A DNA stretch of 64,000 nt from Salarchaeum japonicum_A (GCF_049705945.1 NZ_JBNAMV010000004.1:1364001-1428000); one strand, 5' to 3'; positions 7,337-16,188 are shown, counted from the stretch's first letter. The notes: generated by a model from the sequence alone, not told the origin. Program-made: numbers and translations.

Positions 7337-8035
7337 ATGACGGACGTTCCAGACACGGTTACGGACGCGCTCGCGGACGTTCCGGTCGACGGCGCTGTCG
7401 CGCTCGAAGCCGGCGCGGGCGTCGGAAACGGAACCGCGGGCCTCCGGAACGCGGGCGCGGCCGCCGTCTACGCGGTCACCGCCGACCGCGCCCACGCCGC
7501 GAGCGTCCGCGAGCGCATTCCGGCGGCCGCCGTCCTGCAGGCCGACCTCCGGTCGATTCCGCTCCCCGACGATACGGTGGACGTGGTGTTCGCGCACGCG
7601 CTCTTCAACGTCCTCACGAACGCCGAAGCTACCGCTATCGCGGACGAACTCACGCGCGTCGCCGCCCCCGACGCCTGGCTGGTCGTGGACGACTACGCGC
7701 CCGTCGGACGCGACGAACCCATCCGTCGGCTGTTCGGCGTCGAGAACGCGCTCGCCGAACTCGCTGACGGCCGTCCCGCGTACGTCTTTCACCCTGACAC
7801 GGAACTTCGGGCGCTGTTCGAAGCGCGCGGGTGGACGCACGAGCGAACCCGCGACATCCTCGAACCGGTTCCGTGGCCCCGCGACCTCTTCGACGCCCAC
7901 CTCGACGCCGCCCGCGACACCGCCGCCAGCGTCCCCGACCACCTCGCCGACCCGCTGCTCGACCGCGCACGCGAACTCACCGAGCGCGCGCCGAACTCCA
8001 CGGGGCGGATGTACAGCGTCGCGATGCGCCGCTAG
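7337..8035 (+). CDS. class I SAM-dependent methyltransferase
   Basis: From the ATG at 7337 (MTDVPDTVTDALADVP) the protein has 232 residues. Motif I is a variant glycine loop (ALEAGAGVGNGTAGL, about residues 18-32), followed by an acidic strand-2 region and PLPDDTVDVVFAHALFNVL (about 75-93), the motif IV area. This is the small-molecule/lipid type fold; the acceptor is unknown. It converges on hisH, and the two stops share the palindrome CTAG at 8032-8035, leaving no intergenic space. Confidence 0.8.
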   Translation: MTDVPDTVTDALADVPVDGAVALEAGAGVGNGTAGLRNAGAAAVYAVTADRAHAASVRERIPAAAVLQADLRSIPLPDDTVDVVFAHALFNVLTNAEATAIADELTRVAAPDAWLVVDDYAPVGRDEPIRRLFGVENALAELADGRPAYVFHPDTELRALFEARGWTHERTRDILEPVPWPRDLFDAHLDAARDTAASVPDHLADPLLDRARELTERAPNSTGRMYSVAMRR

Positions 8036-8745
8036 CGCTCAGAACAGATATCGACGAAGTTCCGGAGAATCGTCAATCCTGTTTCTCCAGATTTCTCCGG
8101 GTGGAACTGCGTGCCGAACACGTTCCCCGCCTCGTTCGCGACGACGGACGCGAACTCCACGTCGTAGTCAGTCGTCGCGACGACGTTCACCTCGTCCTCG
8201 GGTTCGGCGTAGTAGGAGTGCACGAAGTACGCGTACTCTCCATCGACGGAATCGCCCCCGGTTCCGTCGGCCAGTCGCGTCTCCGACGAGACGTTGTCGA
8301 CGCCGTCGACGAGCGGGTGGTCACGCTGTACGTCGAGTTCGTTCCAGCCCATGTGCGGGACCTTCTGACCCTGACTGAACCGGACGTTCCGCCCCGGAAT
8401 CAGACCGAGTCCGTCGACGTCGCCCTCGCCGTCGCGGGTAGCTTCCTCGCTCCCCTCTAGGAGCATCTGCATGCCGAGGCAGATGCCGAACAAGGGCGTT
8501 CCCGCGTCCGCCACGTCGAGGAGCGTGTCACGGAACGGCCCCGCGTTCTCCATACCCTCGCTGAACGCGCCGACGCCGGGGAGGACGACGCCGTCCGCGT
8601 CCACGATTTCGTCGGTGTCGTCGGTGATGGTGACGTCGGCGCCCGCGCGTTCGAGGCCGCGCGTCACGCTCCGGAGGTTCCCCAGGCCGTAGTCAACGAC
8701 GACGACCGCCGCCGCCGCCTGCCGCTGGGCGTCCGTAGTGCTCAT
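8032..8745 (-). CDS. hisH: imidazole glycerol phosphate synthase, glutamine amidotransferase subunit HisH
   Basis: The 237-residue class I amidotransferase supplies ammonia to HisF in histidine biosynthesis. The nucleophile Cys is in GICLGMQML, the catalytic His-x-Glu in TQFHPEKSG near the C-terminus, and the start of the domain shows VVDYGLGNLRSV and LPGVGAFSEGM. The ATG at 8745 gives the N-terminus MSTTDAQRQ. HisF is not in the window, so his genes are dispersed here as in other haloarchaea. The next gene upstream on this strand (UDG) is 59 bases away. Confidence 0.95.
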   Translation of the reverse strand: MSTTDAQRQAAAAVVVVDYGLGNLRSVTRGLERAGADVTITDDTDEIVDADGVVLPGVGAFSEGMENAGPFRDTLLDVADAGTPLFGICLGMQMLLEGSEEATRDGEGDVDGLGLIPGRNVRFSQGQKVPHMGWNELDVQRDHPLVDGVDNVSSETRLADGTGGDSVDGEYAYFVHSYYAEPEDEVNVVATTDYDVEFASVVANEAGNVFGTQFHPEKSGETGLTILRNFVDICSER

Positions 8746-8804
8746 GTTCGAGGATACGCCGACCGCGGGCAAGTCGTTTTCCCCTCCGGCGCTCGACTCC
8801 GCGG

Positions 8805-9392
8805 TCAGTAGTCGTCGAACGTCGCCTGCCCGCCCTCGACGCCCGCGATGGTCGCCGCCTTCTCGATGGTCGCGTCGAACGTCGCCTCTTGGCTGCGGTC
8901 GTAGAGCGTCGCCGCGGGATGCACGCAGACGAGTACGTCCCGCCGCGTCCCTGCGATGTCGATGGTTTCGACGGTGCCGGCTTCGTTGGTCACCGCCACA
9001 TCTCGCTCGAGCAGGTGCTCGCTCGGCACCTTCCCTAGGGTCACTATCACCGCCGGGTCGAGCTGGTCGATTTCCGCCTCGAGATAGGGCCGACAGTTCG
9101 CGAGTTCTTCGGTGCTCGGGTCGCGGTTGTCCGGCGGCCGACACCGCACGCAGTTCGTGATGCGCACCCGCTTGCGCGGCAGGCCGTGCTCGCCGAGCGC
9201 GGAGTCGAGCACGTCACCGCTCCGTCCGACGAACGGCACGCCCTCCTGGTCCTCCTGCTCGCCCGGCGCCTCCCCGACGAACACCACGTCCGCGTCCGCG
9301 GGCCCCGTGCCGTTCACGATGCGCGACCGCGACGACACGAGGTCGCTGCAGCGCTCGCACGCGGTCACGTCGAGGCCGTCCATGTTCTCCAT
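8805..9392 (-). CDS. family 4 uracil-DNA glycosylase
   Basis: The 195-residue protein removes uracil from DNA, starting base-excision repair. Typical family 4 motifs are visible: GEAPGEQEDQEGVPFVGRSG (about residues 34-53) and HPAATLYDRS near the C-terminus. Four Cys suited to the [4Fe-4S] cluster are present: ACERC at about 12-15 and the pair in TNCVRCRP ... ELANCRP. The start is the ATG at 9392 (MENMDGLDV); an ATG three codons later is also possible. It is followed by hisH and preceded by DUF99 on the same strand. Confidence 0.93.
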   Translation of the reverse strand: MENMDGLDVTACERCSDLVSSRSRIVNGTGPADADVVFVGEAPGEQEDQEGVPFVGRSGDVLDSALGEHGLPRKRVRITNCVRCRPPDNRDPSTEELANCRPYLEAEIDQLDPAVIVTLGKVPSEHLLERDVAVTNEAGTVETIDIAGTRRDVLVCVHPAATLYDRSQEATFDATIEKAATIAGVEGGQATFDDY

Positions 9393-9417
9393 ACCAACCT
9401 CTGGCTCGCCGGGGAAA

Positions 9418-9960
9418 TTAATCGGTGCGGTAGTCGTCCGCGGCGCGCGCCGCGAGCCGTGCCACCCGCACCGGCTCCGGACGGCCGCCCTCCGGTGTGA
9501 ACGCCCGAACCACGCCCGCGGGGTCGTCACATCCTATCGACCGCACGAACACCGACTCGTCGTTCACGGACACGCGCTCCCGCGGGGGCTGGCGCTCGTA
9601 GCGTTCGAGGCGCTCCCCGGGCGTGTCGAACTCCCGGCGAATGGCCTCGCTGAGTCCGGGACTCGATTCGAAGGAGATGGAAAGTACGGGTCGCTCGACG
9701 GCGTCGTGAATCCGCGTGAGGTCGAGGATATTGAACCACGCGGGCGCGATTCCCGCGAGCACGACGTACCGGACGTCCGGCCGGTCGAGGTCGCTCCAGA
9801 GGTCGATAATCCGGCTGGTGGCGTCGAGACCGCCGACGGTACACGAAGCAAAACAAACGTCGTCCACGACGCGGTCGGCGCGCACGACGGTGCCGGCGAG
9901 CGTCGAGCGCTCTCCGGTGTAGGATTCCGCGACGCCGAGCGCGCGCGTCCCCGGTTTCAC
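9418..9960 (-). CDS. DUF99 (UPF0215) family protein
   Basis: The 180-residue protein begins MKPGTRALGVAESYTGE and contains FNILDLTRIHDAVERPVLSI, both typical of the archaeal DUF99 family, which is distantly related to endonuclease V. No activity has been shown that I know of. Its ATG overlaps the stop of the DUF5786 gene (9957-9960), so the two are probably co-translated. Placement next to a uracil-DNA glycosylase gene is compatible with, but does not prove, a nucleic-acid role. Confidence 0.85.
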   Translation of the reverse strand: MKPGTRALGVAESYTGERSTLAGTVVRADRVVDDVCFASCTVGGLDATSRIIDLWSDLDRPDVRYVVLAGIAPAWFNILDLTRIHDAVERPVLSISFESSPGLSEAIRREFDTPGERLERYERQPPRERVSVNDESVFVRSIGCDDPAGVVRAFTPEGGRPEPVRVARLAARAADDYRTD

Positions 9961-10133
9961 TCGCTCTTGATGTCCTTGAGTTTGTCGAGGAGTTCGTCGT
10001 TCGACGCCTCTATCTCGTAGTCGACCTCCCCCCTGTGTGCGTGTTCTTCGGTATCGACGCTCGCGCTCTCGTCGATGTCCGAGTCGAGGTTCTGATTCTC
10101 CTGTTCGGACTCGTCGTAACTACCGAAGCCCAT
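9957..10133 (-). CDS. DUF5786 family small acidic protein
   Basis: The 58-residue protein starts at the ATG at 10133 (MGFGSYDESEQENQNL) and is extremely acidic, with a C-terminal helix (EASNDELLDKLKDIKSE). It matches the haloarchaeal DUF5786 family, whose role is unknown. An upstream in-frame ATG at 10160 would add nine residues but is not conserved in style. Its stop overlaps the DUF99 start by four bases. Confidence 0.8.
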   Translation of the reverse strand: MGFGSYDESEQENQNLDSDIDESASVDTEEHAHRGEVDYEIEASNDELLDKLKDIKSE

Positions 10134-10202
10134 GTATGTTCCTACGGACGACGGATTCAAAAATTCCCCGCCTATTTGTCACCGCCGTTCGTTCCCTCAA
10201 CT

Positions 10203-10814
10203 ATGGACGTCACGACCGTCACCGCGGACGCGGAGAGTTTCACGTGCAACGCCTACCTCGCGCTCGACGGCACGCCGACGCTCGTGGACGCGGGCGCGAT
10301 GCCGGGCGTCGCGGACGTCGTCCGCGAGCACGCCGACACGCTCGATCGCGTCGTTATCACCCACCAGCACGGCGACCACGTTGCGGAACTCGACGCGGTG
10401 GTCGACGCCTTCGACCCCGACGTGTACGCGTACGCCGACCACCCCCATCGAACCCACGAACTCGCCGACCGCGACACCCTCACCATCGCCGACGAAACAT
10501 TCGAAGTCGTGCACACGCCCGGTCACGCCGACGACCACGTCTCGTTGGTCTCCGACACCAGCCTGTTCAGCGGCGACGTGGTCGTGCACGACGACGGCGC
10601 GTTCGACGACGGGAGCTTCGGCCGCACCGACATGCCCGGCCAGGACCGCGGCACGCTCGTCGAGAGCATCGAACGCCTCCTCGCCCGCCTCCCCGACACC
10701 GTCGAACACATGTATAGCGGCCACGGCAGCGTCTTCCACGGCGACGTACGCGCCGTCGTGGAGCGCGCGCTCGAACGCGCCGACCGCCGCGAACCGAAGT
10801 ACCCCGACGAGTAG
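10203..10814 (+). CDS. MBL-fold metallo-hydrolase (glyoxalase II-like)
   Basis: The 203-residue protein shows the metallo-beta-lactamase metal motif THQHGDHVAEL (about residues 57-67), a second His in HTPGHADDH, an Asp in LFSGDVVV and a final His in YSGHGSVF. These supply the two-metal site of the glyoxalase II-like branch. The substrate is unknown; thioester or sulfur-containing substrates are common in this branch. The ATG at 10203 (MDVTTVTADAESF) gives a compact domain with no extension. Confidence 0.88.
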   Translation: MDVTTVTADAESFTCNAYLALDGTPTLVDAGAMPGVADVVREHADTLDRVVITHQHGDHVAELDAVVDAFDPDVYAYADHPHRTHELADRDTLTIADETFEVVHTPGHADDHVSLVSDTSLFSGDVVVHDDGAFDDGSFGRTDMPGQDRGTLVESIERLLARLPDTVEHMYSGHGSVFHGDVRAVVERALERADRREPKYPDE

Positions 10815-10875
10815 GCGGAGCGGCGAGTGGGCGTGTTTCTCAAGGTTTAAACGCCTCGGCGTCGAGAACTCCCGT

Positions 10876-11025
10876 ATGAGCAAGGAAATCTCCATCGAGG
10901 ACCGACTCCTCGGCAAACAGGTCTGCATGCGCTGCAACGCCCGCAACCCCCAGGAAGCCGCCCGGTGTCGGAAGTGCGGCTACGGGAAGCTTCGCCCGAA
11001 GGCCCGCGAACGCCGCTCCACGTAA
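10876..11025 (+). CDS. rpl40e: 50S ribosomal protein L40e
   Basis: The 49-residue protein begins MSKEISIEDRLLGKQVCMRC and carries a zinc ribbon C-x2-C-x10-C-x2-C (CMRC ... CRKC), then a basic tail ending RERRST. Length and motif match archaeal L40e, a large-subunit protein related to the eukaryotic ubiquitin-fusion protein but without ubiquitin. A TATA-like AGGTTTAAACG at 10843-10853 lies about 28 bases upstream of the ATG at 10876, so the mRNA is probably leaderless. Confidence 0.95.
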   Translation: MSKEISIEDRLLGKQVCMRCNARNPQEAARCRKCGYGKLRPKARERRST

Positions 11026-11083
11026 TTCTCGACCGTTTTCGTTCGTTTTCCCTCGCCCGTGAGCGCCACGCTCGCGGACCCAC

Positions 11084-11584
11084 TCACTCCTCGCCCGCGT
11101 CGAGGTATTCCTGCTGGATTTCGACGACCTCGGTCGAGTCCTCGCACTCCGCGTACCGCCTGAGCGGTTCCTCGTTCAGTTCGAGAAAGGTGTGGCCCCA
11201 GGTGAACTTCGCGAGGATTTCTTCGGCGTGCTCGCGGTGGCCGAGGATGCAGAGCGCGCCGGCGAACGCTTCGACGGTGTTGAGTTGGAACGGCTGGCCG
11301 TAGTTCACGGGATTCGCGGCGACCAAGAACGGAAGCGCGCGGTGGTCGCCCGGCATCTCGAACATCGCCTTTTCGGCGGTCTCCCACGAGCAGTCGAGCG
11401 CGACGAGTCGCTGGTGGGCGGCGTCCGCGGGACTGAGTGCGGTGTCGGCGTGCGGGTTCAGGACGACGCCGTACGGCGTCTCGCGGTTCGTGCGGTGGAG
11501 GGCGGCGAGGTCGAAGCGCGCGAGCTTTCGCGCCGTGCACTTCGCGGGGTCGTCGTCGCCCTCGTACCGAACGTGTAACTCCAC
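11084..11584 (-). CDS. tsr3: 16S rRNA aminocarboxypropyltransferase Tsr3 (DUF367)
   Basis: The conserved N-terminus MELHVRYEGDDDPAKCTARKL begins at a GTG at 11584, giving 166 residues; a longer frame to an upstream ATG is basic and not conserved. Tsr3 transfers the 3-amino-3-carboxypropyl group of SAM to N1-methylpseudouridine in small-subunit rRNA (helix 31). Recognisable family blocks are ALDCSWETAEK, RALPFLVAANPVNYGQP and LNTVEAFAGAL, and FTWGHTFLELN near the end. It converges with L40e and diverges from the NTF2-like gene. Confidence 0.92.
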   Translation of the reverse strand: MELHVRYEGDDDPAKCTARKLARFDLAALHRTNRETPYGVVLNPHADTALSPADAAHQRLVALDCSWETAEKAMFEMPGDHRALPFLVAANPVNYGQPFQLNTVEAFAGALCILGHREHAEEILAKFTWGHTFLELNEEPLRRYAECEDSTEVVEIQQEYLDAGEE

Positions 11585-11664
11585 ACCGCTGCTTCGCCAC
11601 GGGCGGGCAAAAACACCGCGTTCGCCCCACACGTTTCTTGTCCGTCGAGCACTCACGCCGGGGT

Positions 11665-11985
11665 ATGGACTCGGTCGACCTCGCGCACGCCTACTACGAC
11701 GCCATCGACGCGGGCGACTACGAGGCGCTCCGAGCGGTGCTCGCGCCCGACTTCGAACACGTCCGCCCCGACCGCACGCTCGCGGGCCGCGACGAGTTCG
11801 TTTCCTTCATGCGCGACGACCGCCCGCGCACCGACACCAAACACGTCGTGGACTCGGTGACGGCGGGCGTGGACGGCGCGGTCGCGCACGGCCACCTGTT
11901 CGCGCCCGACGAACTCATGTTCGCGTTCGTCGACGTGTTCGAAACCGACGAGAGAATAGCGAAACTGCGGACGTACGCCGACTAG
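11665..11985 (+). CDS. SnoaL/NTF2-like fold protein
   Basis: The 106-residue protein has the NTF2-like start AHAYYDAIDAGDYEALRAVLAPDFEHVRPD, with LAGRDEFVSFMRDDRP next, then beta-strand repeats. Such proteins are cone-shaped domains used as small-molecule isomerases, hydrolases or binding partners; nothing shows which. It converges on serS, and the two stop codons share CTAG at 11982-11985. Confidence 0.8.
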   Translation: MDSVDLAHAYYDAIDAGDYEALRAVLAPDFEHVRPDRTLAGRDEFVSFMRDDRPRTDTKHVVDSVTAGVDGAVAHGHLFAPDELMFAFVDVFETDERIAKLRTYAD

Positions 11986-13355
11986 TCCTGCGCGCCGAGC
12001 GCGCTCTCACCGACCTTCTCACCGCCCTCGATGACTTCCTGGCCGCCCATGTACGGCTGAAGGGCCTCGGGCACGTCCACCGTTCCGTCCTCGTTCTGGT
12101 AGTACTCCAGAATCGCGACGACGATGCGCGGCACCGCGAGCCCCGACCCATTCAGCGTGTGGACGTACTCGGCGCTCTCGTGTTTCTCCGGCCGGTACTG
12201 GATGCCGGCGCGGCGTGCCTGGAAGTCCTCGAAGTTCGAGACCGAGGAGACTTCGAGCCATCGCCCGCCCACCGCGGGGCCGTCCTCCATGTCGTCGCCG
12301 GGCGCCCACACTTCGAGGTCGTACTTCTTCGCCTGCGTGAACCCCAGGTCGCCCGTACACATCTCCAGAATCCGGTAGGGGAGTTCGAGGCGCTGGAGGA
12401 CTTCCTCCGCCTCCGCGACGAGCCCCTCGAAGCGCTCGTAGCTCTCCTCGGGTTCGACGAAGTTCACCATCTCGACCTTGTTGAACTGGTGGACGCGCAC
12501 GATGCCGCGCGTCTCGGTGCCGTGCTCGCCCGCCTCCCGGCGGAAGTTCGGCGAGTAGGCCTGGTGCTTGAGCGGGAGGTCCTCGCTGAGGAGGATTTCG
12601 TCCCGGTACATGTTCGTCACCGGGACTTCGGCGGTCGGGAGGAGCCAGAGGTCGTCGTCGTCGTACTCTTCCTCGTTCGACCCGCCGAGCCGGTACGCGT
12701 CCTCCGTGAACTTCGGGAACTGGCCGGTGCCGCGCATTGACGCCGAGTTCACGGGAATCGGCGGGAACACGTCCACGTAGTCCTGCTCGCGGTGAACGTC
12801 CAGCATGAACTGGACGAGCGCGTGTTCGAGTCGCGCGCCGTCGCCCTTCGCGAAGTAGAACCCGCCACCGGAGACTTTCGCGCCGCGCTCGAAGTCGAGG
12901 ATGTCCAGTTCCTCGCCGAGGTCGTAGTGCGGCACCACGTCCTCCGGGAGGTCGCGGCGGTCGTCGAACAGTTCGCGGCGGCGCTCGACGTTCTCCGACT
13001 CGTCCTCGCCCACCGGCACGCTCTCGTGCGGAATCTGAGGGAGTTCCAGCAGGCGCTCTTCGAGTTCGGCTTCGAGGTCGTCCGCCCGCTCCTCGACCTC
13101 CTCGATGCGCTCCTTGAGTTCGCTCGACCGCTCGATGGCTTCCTCGGCCTCCTCCTCCTTCCCCTCCTGTTTGAGTTGGCCGATCTTCGAGCTGACTTCG
13201 TTGCGTTCGTGGCGGAGGTCGTCGCCCTCGGCCTTGAGGTCGCGCCACTCGTCGTCGACCTCCAGAATGCGGTCGAGGTCGACGTCGACGCCCTTGTTGT
13301 CGAGGGCTTCGCGCACCGTCTCGGGGTTCTCCCGGACGAACTGGCGGCTGAGCAT
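11982..13355 (-). CDS. serS: seryl-tRNA synthetase
   Basis: The 457-residue class II synthetase charges tRNA-Ser (and tRNA-Sec where present). The N-terminal 110 residues form the long antiparallel coiled-coil arm (KQEGKEEEAEEAIERSSEL). The catalytic part shows motif 2, FRREAGEHGTETRGIVRVHQF, and motif 3 near the C-terminus (LNGSGLAVPRIVVAILEYYQ). This is the common bacterial/eukaryotic-like SerRS, not the rare methanogen form. The start is the ATG at 13355 (MLSRQFVRENPETVR). Confidence 0.97.
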   Translation of the reverse strand: MLSRQFVRENPETVREALDNKGVDVDLDRILEVDDEWRDLKAEGDDLRHERNEVSSKIGQLKQEGKEEEAEEAIERSSELKERIEEVEERADDLEAELEERLLELPQIPHESVPVGEDESENVERRRELFDDRRDLPEDVVPHYDLGEELDILDFERGAKVSGGGFYFAKGDGARLEHALVQFMLDVHREQDYVDVFPPIPVNSASMRGTGQFPKFTEDAYRLGGSNEEEYDDDDLWLLPTAEVPVTNMYRDEILLSEDLPLKHQAYSPNFRREAGEHGTETRGIVRVHQFNKVEMVNFVEPEESYERFEGLVAEAEEVLQRLELPYRILEMCTGDLGFTQAKKYDLEVWAPGDDMEDGPAVGGRWLEVSSVSNFEDFQARRAGIQYRPEKHESAEYVHTLNGSGLAVPRIVVAILEYYQNEDGTVDVPEALQPYMGGQEVIEGGEKVGESALGAQD

Positions 13356-13408
13356 ACTCTCGCTTCTGTCGGGGCCGCCAAAATCGTGTCGGAGTGCGGG
13401 GGCGCGGG

Positions 13409-13612
13409 CTACTGCTGCGCCCGCGCCATCTTCAGCGACGTGAAGAACCCGAAGTAGGCGATTACCCCCGCGAACATGCAGAGGTAGTACGCCCAGTCCG
13501 GGCCGTTCGTCAGGTCGAACAGGACGTTCACGCCCACGACCCAGGCGACGGCGAACACGAGGTCCGCCATCATCCCGGACTTCTGCTCGCGGACGGAGTC
13601 CAGCACGCCCAT
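13409..13612 (-). CDS. small two-helix membrane protein (67 aa)
   Basis: The protein reads MGVLDSVREQKSGMMADLVF followed by two hydrophobic helices at about residues 17-35 and 41-58, and a basic tail ending KMARAQQ. I do not recognise a named family. It begins two bases after the UspA stop, so it is probably the last gene of the acs-symporter-UspA operon. Codon use matches its neighbours. Confidence 0.7.
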   Translation of the reverse strand: MGVLDSVREQKSGMMADLVFAVAWVVGVNVLFDLTNGPDWAYYLCMFAGVIAYFGFFTSLKMARAQQ

Positions 13613-13614
13613 GG

Positions 13615-14076
13615 TCAGTCCTCCGGCTCGAAGTCCACGACGAGCACGGGCTTGCGGGTGGAGCGCAGCACGCGCTCGGTCACGCTCCCGAGGAGCGCGC
13701 GGCGCACGCCGCTGCGGCCGTGACTGCCGATGACGACGAGGTCGATGTCCTCGTCGTCGGCGTACTTGGAGACGACCGCGTGCGGCTGCCCGACCCGCAC
13801 CGCTTCCACGACGTCGATGCCGTGGGCGCTCGCGGCGTCGGCGACCGCGCCCGTCGCGTCGTTCGCTTTCTCCTCGACTTCCTCCATCTCGCCGAGGTGG
13901 CCTTGGCGGATGCGGTCTACTTGCTCCGCGCCGAGCCCGAAGCTCACGGCGTCCACGTCGACGACGTAGAGCGCGTGAATCTCGGCGTCGTACTTCTCAG
14001 CGAGGTCGACCGCGTGCTCGATGGCGACCTCCGAGACGTCGCTGCCGTCGGTCGGGACGAGAATGCGGTCGTACAT
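13615..14076 (-). CDS. universal stress protein, UspA family
   Basis: The 153-residue protein starts MYDRILVPTDGSDVSEVAIE and ends with the nucleotide-binding motif GSHGRSGVRRALLGSVTERVLR, so it belongs to the ATP-binding UspA class. Its ATG shares one base with the stop of the symporter gene (TGATG). UspA domains next to haloarchaeal transporters are thought to modulate them; that is an inference from position here. Confidence 0.9.
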   Translation of the reverse strand: MYDRILVPTDGSDVSEVAIEHAVDLAEKYDAEIHALYVVDVDAVSFGLGAEQVDRIRQGHLGEMEEVEEKANDATGAVADAASAHGIDVVEAVRVGQPHAVVSKYADDEDIDLVVIGSHGRSGVRRALLGSVTERVLRSTRKPVLVVDFEPED

Positions 14077-15764
14077 CAGGCGTCACCTCCCTCGACGTCC
14101 TCGCCGCCGTCCGTGGACACGACTTCTTCCGCGGACTCCATGCGGTCCATCGGCTCGGGGCTGTGACACTGCCGGACGAGGCGTTTCGTCTCCATGTCCG
14201 GCTCTTCGGTCGCGAGCGACACGGCGATGGTGACGATGAACACCACCGGAACCGCGACGAGCGCGGAGCCGATGGCGGGCACCCACTGCGCGAGCACCGG
14301 TGAGATGGTGCTATCGAGCGACGAGACGTACGTCGGCAGCACTTCGTTGATCATCGGGATTATCCAGATGATGAGGCCCGTGGTCATGCCGGCGAGCGCG
14401 CCCTGACGGTTCGTGTTCTCCCACCAGAGACCGAGGAAGAACATCGGGAACAACACTGCACCGGCGAGCGAGAACGCGTACGACACGAGCGCCGCGATGG
14501 GGGCCGCGGGGTTGAGCGCGGCGAGCGTCGTGATGACGCCGAGCGCGACGATGCTCAGGCGACCGACGAGCACCTGCTGGCGCTGGGTCGCGTCGGGGTT
14601 GATGATGTTCGCGTAGATGTCGTGCGAGATGGCGGACGACCCGGCGATGAACAGGCCGGCGACCGTCGCGATTGCGGCCGCGATACCGCCCGCGGCGACG
14701 AGGCCGACGAACCACGTCGGGAGGTTCGAGAGCTGTGCAGCGAGCACGACGATGACGTCACCGGCCGCGCTCGTCATTCCGGGGTCGCCGTACACGTCAC
14801 CGATCTGGTTCGAGTAGAGGTCGGTGCCGAACGCGGCGAACGCGGGCGAACTCAGGTAGAGGAGGCAGATGAAGCCGAGCCCCCACACCGTCGACCAGCG
14901 CGCCGTGCGCTCGGACTCGACCGTGTAGAACCGCACGAGGACGTGCGGGAGGCCGCACGTGCCGACCACGAGAGAGAACGCGGTCGCGATCCAGAGGTAG
15001 TAGCTCTGGTGGACGAACGGCTCGCTGAACTCGTTGCTCAGCACGCTGAACATCTCGCCGTACTCGATGTGCGGGAGGACGGTGGAGTAGCCGTTCACGT
15101 AGCCGACGACGTAGAGGCCGGCGAGGAACGCGACGATGAGGATGACGTACTGGACGGCCATGTTCTTCGTCGCGCCCATCATACCGGAGATGCTCAGGTA
15201 GCCGACTGTTATCGTCATCATGAACACGACCATCGACTGGTAGCCGGTGAGGCCGAGGATGCCGAGGTCGCCGAAGATGTAGAGGCCGACGAGGCCCATG
15301 CCGCGCGCCTGCCCGATGGCGTACACGAACCCGATGAGGAACGTGGTGACGGCGGCGATGGCGCGCGCGGTGTCGGAGTTGTAGCGGTCGCCGACGAAGT
15401 CGGGTGCAGTGTACTTCCCGAACCGCCGCATCTGGGCGGCCATGAAGATGAGGAGGATGAAGTACCCGGTCGACCAGCCGACGACGAACGCGAGCCCGTA
15501 GAACCCGCTCAGTGCGATGAGCGCGGCCATGCCGAGGTAGGACGCTGCGCTCATCCAGTTCGCGCCGATGGCCATGCCGTTCTCGACGTTCCCGATGGAG
15601 CGTCCGGCGACCCACATGCCCTCGGTGTCGGCGACCTTGAACACGAAGCCGATGACGAGGAACAGTCCGAGCATCGCCAGCACGAGGATGGCGGGGATGA
15701 GCTTGAACGAGACGTTCAAGCCCTCGGGGAGCAGCCCGCTCTGCATCGGAAGGAGGAGACTCAT
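14076..15764 (-). CDS. sodium:solute symporter, probable acetate/monocarboxylate permease large subunit
   Basis: The 562-residue protein has about 13 hydrophobic helices and SSS-family features such as GNVENGMAIGANWMSAASYLG (about residues 57-77) and FYTVESERTARWSTVWG. It matches the ActP-like group whose members pair with a separate DUF4212 subunit. That subunit is the gene directly upstream, with stop and start sharing one base. With acs upstream, import of acetate or another short-chain monocarboxylate driven by sodium is the likely role. The C-terminal 50 residues are cytosolic and acidic. Confidence 0.85.
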   Translation of the reverse strand: MSLLLPMQSGLLPEGLNVSFKLIPAILVLAMLGLFLVIGFVFKVADTEGMWVAGRSIGNVENGMAIGANWMSAASYLGMAALIALSGFYGLAFVVGWSTGYFILLIFMAAQMRRFGKYTAPDFVGDRYNSDTARAIAAVTTFLIGFVYAIGQARGMGLVGLYIFGDLGILGLTGYQSMVVFMMTITVGYLSISGMMGATKNMAVQYVILIVAFLAGLYVVGYVNGYSTVLPHIEYGEMFSVLSNEFSEPFVHQSYYLWIATAFSLVVGTCGLPHVLVRFYTVESERTARWSTVWGLGFICLLYLSSPAFAAFGTDLYSNQIGDVYGDPGMTSAAGDVIVVLAAQLSNLPTWFVGLVAAGGIAAAIATVAGLFIAGSSAISHDIYANIINPDATQRQQVLVGRLSIVALGVITTLAALNPAAPIAALVSYAFSLAGAVLFPMFFLGLWWENTNRQGALAGMTTGLIIWIIPMINEVLPTYVSSLDSTISPVLAQWVPAIGSALVAVPVVFIVTIAVSLATEEPDMETKRLVRQCHSPEPMDRMESAEEVVSTDGGEDVEGGDA

Positions 15765-16147
15765 CAGGCGTCACCTCCGTGGCTGATTCCGTACTTCTCG
15801 TCGAGCGCGTCACGGCGGCGCGCGTACCAGACGGAGAGGATGAGCGCGCCCGCGGGAGCGCCGATAGCGACGAGGAAGTAGTGCAGCGGGAACCCGCCGG
15901 GGATGGTCATCGTCATCGTCTCGGGCGCGAGCGCGGTCGCGGTCACGGGTCCGAACACGAGCACCGCCCAGATGACGAACCCCGTCCAGATGAGTCGGAG
16001 GTGGTCGCGCATGAACTCCGTGCTGGGTTTGAGGAGGTTCACTTCCTCTTCGAGGTAGTTCGTCTCCCGGTGGCGTTGCGCCGCGGTGGTGCCGCCGTCG
16101 GGAGCGGTTCGTTCGCCGTCCGAATCGTGCCTGTCATTTTCTGTCAT
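15764..16147 (-). CDS. DUF4212 small subunit of sodium/solute symporter
   Basis: The 127-residue protein has a hydrophilic N-terminus of about 45 residues, then two membrane helices (LIWTGFVIWAVLVFGPVTATAL and PLHYFLVAIGAPAGALILSVWYA) and the tail RRRDALDEKYG, typical of DUF4212. The family always accompanies a symporter large subunit and is thought to be its accessory chain. It begins 41 bases after acs with no good promoter between, so it is probably in the acs operon. Confidence 0.88.
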   Translation of the reverse strand: MTENDRHDSDGERTAPDGGTTAAQRHRETNYLEEEVNLLKPSTEFMRDHLRLIWTGFVIWAVLVFGPVTATALAPETMTMTIPGGFPLHYFLVAIGAPAGALILSVWYARRRDALDEKYGISHGGDA

Positions 16148-16188
16148 AGTGTCTCACGTGAATATGGTGGAATCGCGTTCGTTGGTGG

